Assembly (NCBI GenBank): GCA_012839585.1
Contig: DUNB01000034.1
Span: forward strand, 1 to 40,317
Reading direction: 5' to 3'
DNA: 40,317 nt
Origin: Alcaligenaceae bacterium
Lineage (GTDB): Bacteria > Pseudomonadota > Gammaproteobacteria > Burkholderiales > Burkholderiaceae_B
Shown here: piece after piece, positions 1-7,866 of the stretch
Layout of the letters: every line of letters begins with the position of its first letter
Position numbering within the stretch: position 1 is the first letter of the stretch
Notes under the pieces: model-generated
Told to the model about the DNA's origin: nothing
Databases searched by the model: none
The model's input: the letters and a program-made list of their open reading frames with translations, nothing else
Program-made: the position numbers and the translations under genes

Positions 1-90
1 GTCAATATGGGCGCCTCCCTCTGCTGGACACAATAATGACATTCCTCAGAGTTACTAGATATAAAAACAAAAGTTATTAAATACAGAAAT

Positions 91-154
91 CCCCTTTGAA
101 ATACTTACTATGTCTTTTGTCTAGACATAATTATAAAAATAATAATCAAAGGGG
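91..154. terminator. Inverted repeat downstream of matB, possible terminator
   Basis: CCCCTTTGA at 91-99 is exactly complementary to TCAAAGGGG at 146-154, and a smaller hairpin (TATGTC / GACATA, 110-129) lies inside the loop. The outer loop is long for an intrinsic terminator. It lies just past the matB stop, and T/A-rich tracts flank both arms. It could end the catabolic operon or terminate a gene entering from the left. The rest of 1-178 holds no gene that I can see. Confidence 0.35.
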
Positions 155-178
155 TATTTTTTATTAGTCTTTCAATGA

Positions 179-1726
179 TTACGATACAAAGCTATTCGTA
201 TATCGATCACGCAAAACATTCTTCTGTACCTTACCCATCGTATTACGAGGCAATTCAGAAATCACATCCATTTTCTTTGGCAACTTGTAATTCGCCAATT
301 GCTTTTTCAATGTACTGAGCATGGCAGTTAGATCTAACTGCGCTCCCTCTTCGGGCACAATTACCGCTAGCACCGCCTCCCCAAAATCAGCATGAGGCAC
401 ACCAATAACAGCGGACTCGCGCACCCCAGGTAGCTCATCAATCACCAGTTCTATTTCTTTGGGATAGACGTTATAGCCTCCCGAAATGATCAGGTCTTTG
501 CTGCGGCCCACAATACTTAAATACGTATCCGGTATGGACTCACCTCCTAGCACCCCAATGTCGCCGGTACGAAACCAGCCGTCTTGAGTGAACTCCTCTT
601 GGGTTTTCTCTGGCATTTTCCAGTAACCTCTAAAGACATTCGGGCCACGTACCTGTACATGACCTGGCGTACCGATTTCTACCGTTTGATCGTTATCATC
701 GACAACGCGTATTTCAATGCCCGGCAACGCGGCGCCTACTGTGCCAGCCAGACGTTTAGTCTTTGTCTGATCGTATGGGTTCGAGGTATTCATGACGGTC
801 TCACTCATCCCGTAACGCTCTAATATCGTCATCCCCGTACGCTGCTCAAAGGCCGTAAAGGTATCCGCTAGCAAAGGCGCCGAACCTGAAATAAAAAGCC
901 GCATGTTTTTGCAAAGGTCACGATTGAATTCTGGCTGCGCGAGCAAACGCACATAATAAGTGGGTACGCCCATCATCACCGTACACTGCGGCAAATAACG
1001 AATAGCCTGTTTCGCGTCAAAGCTCGGCAACCAAACCATGCGAGCGCCGGCTATCAAGGCGCCATGACAGGCCACAAACAGCCCATGAATATGGAATATG
1101 GGCAGCATATGCAATAACACATCATCCTGCTGCCAACCCCAATAGGATTTCAGTGTTAAGGCATTAGAGCTTAAGTTACCGTGCGTTAACATCGCCCCTT
1201 TACTACGACCTGTGGTACCCGAGGTGTACAAAATCGCGGCCAAATCATCCCACCCTACCGCAACCGTAGCAAAGTCTGTTCCTAATTCTGCTGCAGCCTC
1301 CATCAAGCTACCCGTGCCATCGGCCTCTAAGGTCAGCACATGCTCGATTTGATGGGCTTGTGCCAATGGTTTTAACCAGTGCAGATGTTGACTGGCCCCT
1401 ACTAAAACAGCCGGCTGGGCGTCGCCCAAGAAATAGTCCACCTCTGACGCACTGTAAGCCGTATTCAAAGGCAAATACACGAGTCCTGCACGTAAGGTCG
1501 CTAAATACAAGAGCAAGGCTTCGGGTGTTTTTTCTACTTGCACGGCGACTCGTGCGCCCTGCGGCAATCCCAAGGAATGCAACCAATAAGCCAACTGACT
1601 ACTGATGTGATCCAACTCATCCCAACAATAGGTCCGTGTGGTTGTTTCAATTGCCACAGTAGATCCATCTGCAGGAAAACCTTCTTTTAAGATGGCATAT
1701 AAATTCTGATGTTTAGCTTGCTCCAA
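179..1726 (-). CDS. matB: Malonyl-CoA synthetase (MatB-like, AMP-binding)
   Basis: This acyl-adenylate enzyme of 515 residues probably ligates malonate (or methylmalonate) to CoA using ATP. Visible family motifs are the phosphate loop YTSGTTGRSKG, MGVPTYYVRLL and RLFISGSAPL (both typical of malonyl-CoA synthetases), RYGMSET, the TGD hinge, GRSKDLIISGGYNVYP, and the C-terminal lysine in PRNTMGKVQ. The length matches the roughly 500-residue MatB family. The start is a TTG at 1726, chosen because AAGGAG sits seven bases before it. It is the last gene of the operon, 25 bases after malonyl-CoA decarboxylase; together they turn malonate into acetyl-CoA. The exact acyl substrate is inferred from the partner gene and the motifs. 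Confidence 0.85.
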   Translation of the reverse strand: MEQAKHQNLYAILKEGFPADGSTVAIETTTRTYCWDELDHISSQLAYWLHSLGLPQGARVAVQVEKTPEALLLYLATLRAGLVYLPLNTAYSASEVDYFLGDAQPAVLVGASQHLHWLKPLAQAHQIEHVLTLEADGTGSLMEAAAELGTDFATVAVGWDDLAAILYTSGTTGRSKGAMLTHGNLSSNALTLKSYWGWQQDDVLLHMLPIFHIHGLFVACHGALIAGARMVWLPSFDAKQAIRYLPQCTVMMGVPTYYVRLLAQPEFNRDLCKNMRLFISGSAPLLADTFTAFEQRTGMTILERYGMSETVMNTSNPYDQTKTKRLAGTVGAALPGIEIRVVDDNDQTVEIGTPGHVQVRGPNVFRGYWKMPEKTQEEFTQDGWFRTGDIGVLGGESIPDTYLSIVGRSKDLIISGGYNVYPKEIELVIDELPGVRESAVIGVPHADFGEAVLAVIVPEEGAQLDLTAMLSTLKKQLANYKLPKKMDVISELPRNTMGKVQKNVLRDRYTNSFVS

Positions 1727-1751
1727 ACTGACTCTCCTTTTCTTTGTTTTA

Positions 1752-2975
1752 TTACAGCAAACGTTGCACTTTGCGTGAGACGCGAGGGCTCCCCTCTGCT
1801 AAGCGAAGTCGATTCGCGTCCAGCTTTTCTGGCTCATATAAATAATTCACCATCAAACCACACGACTGAGCCATGCCCTTGGCAGATCTATCGGCTGCCC
1901 AGTTAATATTTCCAATGCTTGCGCCATTCCCTAGGTGAAAACGAGCCACCGGATCTACGGGCTCGCCATCGTGCATAGCTCTCAGGTAATGAGCCACTAC
2001 ACGCATCCCATAGCCTTTAATCCCCTCATCCTCTCCGGTTTCTACTGCCGTACGTATAAGTACTGCAAGCTCTTCTCCGCTAAGCTCCTGCGCCAAAGCA
2101 TGACGCGACTTTTCTTTCTGAGGAATCATTTCAGCCAAAGCCTCCTTAGACTGACGACCCAACCATTTTGTAAAACCAGGAATGGGTGAAAGCGTGGCAA
2201 AGGACTTAATAGAGGGAATCTCATCCACCAAAGCATCAATCACCCGCTTCAATAAAAAGCCGCCAAAACTAATCCCTCTCAAGCCCATCTGCGTGTTGGA
2301 AATGGAGTAAAAAATAGCCCAGCGTGCTTTGTTTTGAGTGGGACTAATGGGCTGACTGGGATCTAGCAATGCCTGTACATGGGTAGCCATGTGTTCGGCC
2401 AGCGCTACCTCCACAAAAATCAACGGCACATCAGGCAGGCGCGGATGAAAAAAAGCGTAGCAACGGCGGTCCGCCGCCACGCGCCGCTTCATGTCTGCCC
2501 AAGATTGAATTTCGTGTACGGCTTCATACTCAATCAGCTTTTCTAATAAAGAGGCAGGGGAATCCCAGTTAATGGGACGCAACTCCAACATGCCCACATC
2601 AAACCAATTGACCAACAACCCCGCTAACACTTTTTCCAGCTTAACAACACCGGGGATTTGGGTTTTCCATCGCAACATATCCGCTCTTAGCAACAGCATC
2701 AAGGCTAAGGAGTTGCTTTGTGCATACAGACGTCTGAATAAACGCACACATCGTGTTTCGTCGCTTTCACCTTCCGGGATGGCGAGTGTTAACGCTTCCA
2801 GCAGCATATAGCGCTCATCCTCCTTGTCACGATACCGATCCGCCCAAGTAAGGGCTAATTGATTGCTGGCGCTATCTTGTAAGGATGCACGATACAAAAC
2901 CTGTAAATGCTGTACATTTACGAGCGGATCATCGCGTTCAAACCAGCGATTAAAGTGACTTAATAGGTCAATCAC
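1752..2975 (-). CDS. matA: Malonyl-CoA decarboxylase
   Basis: This 407-residue cytosolic enzyme should convert malonyl-CoA to acetyl-CoA and CO2. Family signatures are FHPRLPDVPLIFVEVAL in the middle, SFATLSPIPGF with the conserved serine region, and DPVARFHLGNGA followed by INWAAD near the C terminus, where the family's catalytic histidine lies. An all-helical N-terminal domain precedes them, as expected. It starts with GTG, and the stop of the upstream FAD monooxygenase overlaps this start (TAGTG), indicating translational coupling inside the operon. Its pairing with matB indicates that malonate or malonyl-CoA arises in the pathway served by the upstream genes, although a merely co-transcribed malonate-use module cannot be excluded. 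Confidence 0.92.
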   Translation of the reverse strand: MIDLLSHFNRWFERDDPLVNVQHLQVLYRASLQDSASNQLALTWADRYRDKEDERYMLLEALTLAIPEGESDETRCVRLFRRLYAQSNSLALMLLLRADMLRWKTQIPGVVKLEKVLAGLLVNWFDVGMLELRPINWDSPASLLEKLIEYEAVHEIQSWADMKRRVAADRRCYAFFHPRLPDVPLIFVEVALAEHMATHVQALLDPSQPISPTQNKARWAIFYSISNTQMGLRGISFGGFLLKRVIDALVDEIPSIKSFATLSPIPGFTKWLGRQSKEALAEMIPQKEKSRHALAQELSGEELAVLIRTAVETGEDEGIKGYGMRVVAHYLRAMHDGEPVDPVARFHLGNGASIGNINWAADRSAKGMAQSCGLMVNYLYEPEKLDANRLRLAEGSPRVSRKVQRLL

Positions 2976-4651
2976 TAAGCAACACTCCTTGCTCTATCCT
3001 GTGCTTTTGCCATACGTCGTCCTGTTACCGTATCCAAGATAGGTTGCGGGGCTTGGTTCACCTCGCCACGCCATGCCACCATCATGTCCGGTCGGACTAA
3101 AACCAAATCGGCTTCATACAGCGCTTTGGCCTCAGCATGATCAATGCTCACAACTTCTAAAGGCATGCCTAGACCGGCAGCATAATCAGCCCAAGCCGCG
3201 TGATGTTGAAAAGACGACCCACCAGTAAAGTCCAACAGCGTAAAGCCCGCACTTAGTTTATCCAAAATAGAACAAGAAGGTGTGAGCCAAATATGTGGGG
3301 CTCTGTGCCCAGGTCTGGCAGTGGGAAAGTAGCGTCTGGGATCATCTGCCGGTTCGGCCGAACCATCTGGCACACAAATCGGAGAGTCGTTATAGCGATA
3401 ACCTAATAACACACCTGAGGAGGCTAAGATTTTTTCTTGTTGTTGTAACGAGGCACTGAGACGATCTCGCAAAGCCTGGCCCTCGGCATCGTCTCGATCT
3501 AACTCTTCCCCATTCTGCATCACAGAAAAGAGTTGATCAAAGTTATCCGCCGCCTCTACGGTATTACGTACCCCTACAGGATGTCGTTCTTGGTGGTACG
3601 AATCTAAAATTTCCGCTGGTGCCCACTTATTGATCACCGCCTCTAGGCGCCACCCTAACTCCACCGCATCACCCACGCCGGTATTCATGCCCAAACCGCC
3701 CGTAGGGGTAAATTTATGCGCGGCATCACCCGCTAAGAACACGCGACCTTGTTTGTATTGATCCGCCACCAAGGCATGGGCCGTCCACGGCTGTACATCA
3801 ATCACCTCGACCTCTGGCTTTTTACCCAGTAAACGCCATACAGCCTCCTGAGCATCAACCTCTTTCCAGTCCGTACCCTCAGGTAAAACCAAGTGATATG
3901 TCCAATGCGTGCCACCGTCCCAATTCAACAAAAACCCACGGTATTCTTTGCGTAAAGGGAAATAAATATTGCCGTGACCAAATGAATGGCACTGCATAAA
4001 CTCAGGACTACGGAAATAAATAGAAATAAAACGGGCAATTCCGCTGCGTCCCGACATATTAATATCGAGCTGTGTGCGTACCGCAGATTGACCACCATCA
4101 CAGCCCACCATGTATTCGCACCGCAACTGTTTACGGTGTCCATCCTCACACCGTTCAATGGTGGCATAAACGCCGTTCTCATCCTGCTCAAAGTCCACTA
4201 AGCGCCAACCAAAACGAGCGTCTACACTCTCTAGGCCAAGTACATAATCTTTAAGCGATTGCTCTACGTGCTGTTGCCCTACGATCGTTTTTAAATAAGG
4301 CGACCAGAACATTTCTTTTAATGGATCAGCCTGCGCACTATTACGGGCTTTTTCTAGTTCTGCATACGATAGCAGAGATAGTTGATGCAGACATTTACCG
4401 TGCATGCTGGAGACCCAGTAGTAATCTGCCGGGTAATCCGCTGGCACACCTTTATTCACCAGTTTTTTGTCCACCCCCCAACGTCTGAAGTATTCCATCG
4501 TGCGATTTCCTACCGCATTAGCACGCGGGTGCTGATTCACTTGCTCTCGTTGCTCCACAAGGATGGTACGTACTCCACGACTACCTAATTCGGCCGCCAT
4601 CGATAATCCTACAGAGGCACCGCCTACTACTAACACGGGAACTTCAGTCAT
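2975..4651 (-). CDS. FAD-dependent aromatic monooxygenase (MhpA/PheA-like)
   Basis: This 558-residue class A flavoprotein hydroxylase has an N-terminal dinucleotide-binding segment (VLVVGGASVGLSMAAELG, residues about 6-23), a central CDGGQSAVR motif (DG family signature) and GDAAHKFTPTGGLGMNTG near residue 310, which binds FAD ribose and pyrophosphate. The C-terminal thioredoxin-like extension places it with the 550-600-residue MhpA/phenol-hydroxylase type rather than with the roughly 380-residue 6-hydroxynicotinate hydroxylase NicC. It probably hydroxylates the ring before cleavage by the NicX-like enzyme. A strong AGGAGGAG lies before the ATG, three bases after the YciI gene, and its end overlaps the malonyl-CoA decarboxylase start. 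The substrate cannot be read from sequence. Confidence 0.85.
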   Translation of the reverse strand: MTEVPVLVVGGASVGLSMAAELGSRGVRTILVEQREQVNQHPRANAVGNRTMEYFRRWGVDKKLVNKGVPADYPADYYWVSSMHGKCLHQLSLLSYAELEKARNSAQADPLKEMFWSPYLKTIVGQQHVEQSLKDYVLGLESVDARFGWRLVDFEQDENGVYATIERCEDGHRKQLRCEYMVGCDGGQSAVRTQLDINMSGRSGIARFISIYFRSPEFMQCHSFGHGNIYFPLRKEYRGFLLNWDGGTHWTYHLVLPEGTDWKEVDAQEAVWRLLGKKPEVEVIDVQPWTAHALVADQYKQGRVFLAGDAAHKFTPTGGLGMNTGVGDAVELGWRLEAVINKWAPAEILDSYHQERHPVGVRNTVEAADNFDQLFSVMQNGEELDRDDAEGQALRDRLSASLQQQEKILASSGVLLGYRYNDSPICVPDGSAEPADDPRRYFPTARPGHRAPHIWLTPSCSILDKLSAGFTLLDFTGGSSFQHHAAWADYAAGLGMPLEVVSIDHAEAKALYEADLVLVRPDMMVAWRGEVNQAPQPILDTVTGRRMAKAQDRARSVA

Positions 4652-4654
4652 TTT

Positions 4655-4981
4655 TTACTCCTCCTGTAACAGTGTGGGCTCAAACATCACACTCTCAAAC
4701 AATCTAATAATTACACTTTCAAACACTCCGCCCGCGTTATAGGGCTCTTGGCGCATTAAGGCTTCGACCTGCTCTCGGGATTCGGCCTGAATAATGAATG
4801 CCGAACCAATACGTTGAGTCCCCTCTTCGCTCAGCAAAGGACCGCCCACCAGCAACTGTTGCTGATGCGTCATCATGTATTCTCTATGTGTAGGACCCAA
4901 CTGCTGTCTTAGTTCCTGTTTACCTGGAGCATCTAAAGCATGCACCAAATAAAAGCGACGATCCGATGAACGTTTGCTCAT
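4655..4981 (-). CDS. YciI family protein
   Basis: This is a small cytosolic protein of 108 residues with the ferredoxin-like YciI fold pattern: YLVHALDAPGKQ at the start, a central H-x-x-x-x-x-x-HQQQLLVGGPLL stretch, and SAFIIQAESREQVEALM followed by DPYNAGGVFE-like spacing (here EPYNAGGVFESV). YciI proteins are related to muconolactone isomerases and often sit in aromatic or heterocyclic catabolic operons, where they may act as isomerases, dehalogenases or hydrolases. It lies between the hydrolase (10 bases upstream) and the monooxygenase (3 bases downstream), so co-translation is likely. Its role here is unknown; a tautomerase or isomerase step on the ring-opened product is inference. Confidence 0.8.
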   Translation of the reverse strand: MSKRSSDRRFYLVHALDAPGKQELRQQLGPTHREYMMTHQQQLLVGGPLLSEEGTQRIGSAFIIQAESREQVEALMRQEPYNAGGVFESVIIRLFESVMFEPTLLQEE

Positions 4982-4991
4982 TGACTACCTC

Positions 4992-5801
4992 TTATTGCAG
5001 AAATTGGTATACCGCTTGGTTAAAGTGGTCACCGGCTTCTAAGTTCATTAAATGCCCACAGTTGAGCAAAATCTGCATTTGCGCCTTTGGCATAAGAGCC
5101 TGTACCTGTTTTCCCAGCTCCGGCGGAGTCAGACGATCGTGTTCAGCATATAACAATAAGGTAGGGCTCTGGATCTCTTGAATCTCTTTACTACGATCAA
5201 AAAACACGGCTGCCTCTATCGCTTTGAGGTATGAATCCTGACGCAGCTGACAAATACTGGCGTGTAGCGCATCGTAAACGGGCTTGGGAGCATCCGGTCC
5301 TATTAAAGAACGCACCAACTCTGGGGCCAGTTCCTCAAAACTACGGCCGGCTAATAGGGGCTGCTTTCGCAATCGAACATAATCATTACGTTGCTCGTCA
5401 CTTAGGGCACGTCCAAAACTAGGGAATGCAGCGCAAATCGTTAAGCTTTGAATACGTTCGCTATAGCGATAAGCAAAGTCCATCAAAATACGCCCACCCA
5501 TTGAAAGCCCTACAAAATGTGCTTTCTCTACGTTTAGCTCATCCATTAAGCGGATTAAATCAGCGCTGATTTCCTCGAAAACAAAAGCTCCCTCGTAGTC
5601 ATCAGAATCACCATAACCGCGTAAATCCCAAGCCACCGCTCTGTAGCCTCGTTCAGCAAAAAAGCTTAGCTGCTCTAACCAGTTGGTTTTGTTGCCACCT
5701 ATGCCATGCAAAAATATGATGGTTTCGGCTCCGCTTCCCGCCCAGGCATAGGCAATGCGTGGCGTACTGTGTGTGCGTTCATACTGAATTGGTTCACTCA
5801 T
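4992..5801 (-). CDS. Alpha/beta hydrolase (enol-lactonase / deformylase-like)
   Basis: This 269-residue single-domain alpha/beta hydrolase has the oxyanion-hole motif LHGIGGNK (about residues 31-38), the nucleophile elbow GLSMGG with the catalytic serine near residue 99, the acid in EHDRLTPP, and the catalytic histidine in NCGHLMNLE. Overall it resembles 3-oxoadipate enol-lactonases and meta-cleavage-type hydrolases more than the N-formylmaleamate deformylase NicD, although position suggests that it hydrolyses the product of the NicX-like enzyme. It starts 10 bases after the dioxygenase stop with a poor ribosome-binding site, so translation probably depends on coupling. Substrate is inferred only from context. 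Confidence 0.82.
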   Translation of the reverse strand: MSEPIQYERTHSTPRIAYAWAGSGAETIIFLHGIGGNKTNWLEQLSFFAERGYRAVAWDLRGYGDSDDYEGAFVFEEISADLIRLMDELNVEKAHFVGLSMGGRILMDFAYRYSERIQSLTICAAFPSFGRALSDEQRNDYVRLRKQPLLAGRSFEELAPELVRSLIGPDAPKPVYDALHASICQLRQDSYLKAIEAAVFFDRSKEIQEIQSPTLLLYAEHDRLTPPELGKQVQALMPKAQMQILLNCGHLMNLEAGDHFNQAVYQFLQ

Positions 5802-5811
5802 GACATTAGAC

Positions 5812-6858
5812 TCACACTAGGGGGGACAACAAACGCCCCTCATCCACAATACGCTTCCCATCTAGATCCACTGTGCAGGCCCTTAATGGCAAGTCAAAAT
5901 GGCCATTGGTAAAGCGGTCAGCGTACTCATTCGCCCCCGTGGAAATCAAAAAATTACCGGCAAAAGCACGTAGCTCGGTTCCATTCGTATCGTGCTTGTC
6001 ATACATCACCATGGAATCCCAACGCGCGGCTGGATTCATCCCCCATCCCACATGCGAGACGCCATAGGCATTTTTGTCATTCCAGGCGGCTAAGTAGCTA
6101 CGCATTAACTGGGCATCTACGCCCTTGCCCTGAATATCGACCACAAAATCGTTTTCAATGACCAAATGCACTGGGCTTTCCAAGTAGCGCTTAAAGGTCA
6201 GGTTTACATCACCGGCATCCATGACCACCGTGCCATTTACCGTGCCTTCACGCGGAAAACACAGGCATAATCCACCTGGCCAATACGACACCTTACCCGG
6301 CTCCGTCACAAAGCCTGCAGAACCTCTGGATGGAGCACCCTCTACGTTAATGGTTAAATCCGTGCCAGCCGCTGAGGTCACTCGCATTTGCTTGGCTTGA
6401 TCCAACATTTGCACACCCAGTTGGACTTTTTGGTGTAAGGCCGGATCCGGGGCGAGGCGTTCTAAAATTTCCGGATGCTCATTGCTGATCATCATAAGTC
6501 TCGCGCCTTCGGATAAAATGTTCTTGAGTTCAGGCGCGTGCAGTAAGCCCTCCACCGTACAATCAATCACCACATCCGCCGTACGCAAGGCCGCCAATAC
6601 CGAGGTATTGCCCTGCAACGCCGGTGAGCTTCCCGTAGAACGCACAGCCACCGGATCACTTAAGGGAGCAGAGGGCATGACCACATGAAATAACTGCGCT
6701 TGTAGATCGCTTAATGCCAGCTCGGCCAAATGCACGTTAATCTTACGGGATAAGGTTTCAGACAAGATCGCCACTCGGTCACCCGGCTTGATCTCACAAA
6801 GCTGAAACACACGACGAAAACTCGCTATCCATTTACCTTCTATACGTTCTGTTAGCAT
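5812..6858 (-). CDS. NicX-family 2,5-dihydroxypyridine-type dioxygenase
   Basis: This 348-residue protein belongs to the M29-aminopeptidase-like family that includes the Fe(II)-dependent 2,5-dihydroxypyridine 5,6-dioxygenase NicX. From my recollection of NicX (about 350 residues; iron ligands His265, His318, Asp320, and active-site His105), the counterparts here are H269 in GVSHVGWG, H320 and D322 in NGHFDLPLR, and H107 in LLHAPE. A TEPGKVSYWPGGL stretch matches the family's EPG...WPSG segment. I chose the ATG at 6858 over one 22 codons upstream because AGCAGGAG precedes it and the length then fits. It is the first gene of the operon, 51 bases from the divergent LysR gene. It should open a hydroxylated N-heterocycle between adjacent carbons; the true substrate may differ from 2,5-dihydroxypyridine. 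Confidence 0.82.
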   Translation of the reverse strand: MLTERIEGKWIASFRRVFQLCEIKPGDRVAILSETLSRKINVHLAELALSDLQAQLFHVVMPSAPLSDPVAVRSTGSSPALQGNTSVLAALRTADVVIDCTVEGLLHAPELKNILSEGARLMMISNEHPEILERLAPDPALHQKVQLGVQMLDQAKQMRVTSAAGTDLTINVEGAPSRGSAGFVTEPGKVSYWPGGLCLCFPREGTVNGTVVMDAGDVNLTFKRYLESPVHLVIENDFVVDIQGKGVDAQLMRSYLAAWNDKNAYGVSHVGWGMNPAARWDSMVMYDKHDTNGTELRAFAGNFLISTGANEYADRFTNGHFDLPLRACTVDLDGKRIVDEGRLLSPLV

Positions 6859-6882
6859 CTTCACTCCTGCTAATAAATATGA

Positions 6883-6900
6883 CTCATTTTTTACTTTGAG
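6883..6900 (-). promoter_or_regulatory. Candidate operator in the dioxygenase/lysR gap
   Basis: In the 51-base divergent gap the minus strand reads CTCAAAGTAAAAAATGAG, with CTCA and TGAG as inverted arms ten bases apart. A nearly identical sequence lies in the divergent gap between the second solute-binding protein and the CoA ligase (16356-16373). LysR proteins bind loosely palindromic sites in just this kind of divergent gap, so an operator for the adjacent regulator is plausible. It is AT-rich and could match by chance. Confidence 0.35.
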
Positions 6901-6909
6901 CGACCCACT

Positions 6910-7866
6910 ATGCAAACCCGCCACTTACACCCCACGGATCTGGAATATTTCGTCAAAATCTGCCAGCTCGGTAGCATGACTCAAGCCAGCGTACAACTTG
7001 GTGTAACTCAACCTGCGCTTAGTAAGTCCATTCGTCGCTTAGAGCAAACCGTAGGGGCTAAGCTACTTGAGCGCAGCACGCGAGGGGCTAGACCCACACA
7101 AATAGGCTTAGAGCTTATGCACCGAGGTAGCGTGATTCTGAGTGATCTAAAAACCACCCAACACCTACTGCAAGAAATGAGTGGCTCTAGAATGGGAACC
7201 GTATCCATGGGTACAGCTCCTAGTTTGAGTCATCACTTTCTTCCCTCGGTGATCCAGCTCGCTCAACAGAAAAGACCCCGTCTATTTTTTCAGGTTAACG
7301 AAGGTATTTTCCATCAACTGCTGCCACGTTTATTACTGGGGGAGTTAGATTTTATTATCAGTTCGCCCTCCAGTAATGAGCCCTTAGCTCCTGAGCTAGT
7401 TTGCGAGCCCTTAGGTAGCAATTACTTTATGGCCTGTGTGGCTCACAACCACCCTTTAGCACTTAGCAACGCCATAGCTGATGAACAGCTTTTGGATTAC
7501 CCCTGGGTGTTAACCTCACCTCAAGGTATTTTGCGCAATACGCTTAACCTTCTGTTTAAGTCCCGCGCCTTACCTGCTGTAACGCCGCAAGTGGAAACCA
7601 GTTGTACCACCTTGTCTAAAGCTCTCATCACCCAACAAAACTTCATCAGTTTTTTACCCGTGGAGTCCTTTGCCGAGGAGCAAAAAATGGGGTTAATTCG
7701 CCCACTTAATATTCCTTGGTTATATTGGAAGCGTGACTTGTATTTGTTGCTACGCCGAGGTCATAACCCCTCGCCGGCCGCTCAGTTTGTTATCGATCTC
7801 ATCAAGGCGGAGGCTCCTCAACGGCTCACTCCACCTCCTCCTACTTTTATTCACTCAGATCACTAG
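6910..7866 (+). CDS. LysR family transcriptional regulator
   Basis: This 318-residue protein has the N-terminal winged helix-turn-helix (residues about 9-66; helix-turn-helix about 22-45 with MTQASVQLGVTQPALSKS), a linker helix, and a LysR substrate-binding domain running to about residue 300. It is divergent from the ring-cleavage operon across 51 bases, the classic arrangement of a LysR activator with its target. The nicotinate cluster of Pseudomonas putida instead uses a MarR-type NicR, so control here differs. Its stop codon lies in a CTAG that is also the stop of the convergent solute-binding protein gene. The inducer is unknown, probably a pathway substrate or intermediate. Confidence 0.92.
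   Translation: MQTRHLHPTDLEYFVKICQLGSMTQASVQLGVTQPALSKSIRRLEQTVGAKLLERSTRGARPTQIGLELMHRGSVILSDLKTTQHLLQEMSGSRMGTVSMGTAPSLSHHFLPSVIQLAQQKRPRLFFQVNEGIFHQLLPRLLLGELDFIISSPSSNEPLAPELVCEPLGSNYFMACVAHNHPLALSNAIADEQLLDYPWVLTSPQGILRNTLNLLFKSRALPAVTPQVETSCTTLSKALITQQNFISFLPVESFAEEQKMGLIRPLNIPWLYWKRDLYLLLRRGHNPSPAAQFVIDLIKAEAPQRLTPPPPTFIHSDH

Noticed and set aside
1-90. Insertion-sequence end or transposon scar at the window start
   Set aside because: No terminal repeat or transposase fragment is visible; only 178 bases precede the first gene.
3986-4254. Plus-strand ORFs inside the monooxygenase gene
   Set aside because: Overlapping frames in a well-supported gene; no ribosome-binding site or motif.
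4992-5801. Calling the hydrolase NicD (N-formylmaleamate deformylase)
   Set aside because: Motifs around the nucleophile (GLSMGG) and overall sequence look more like enol-lactonases; position alone does not prove deformylase.
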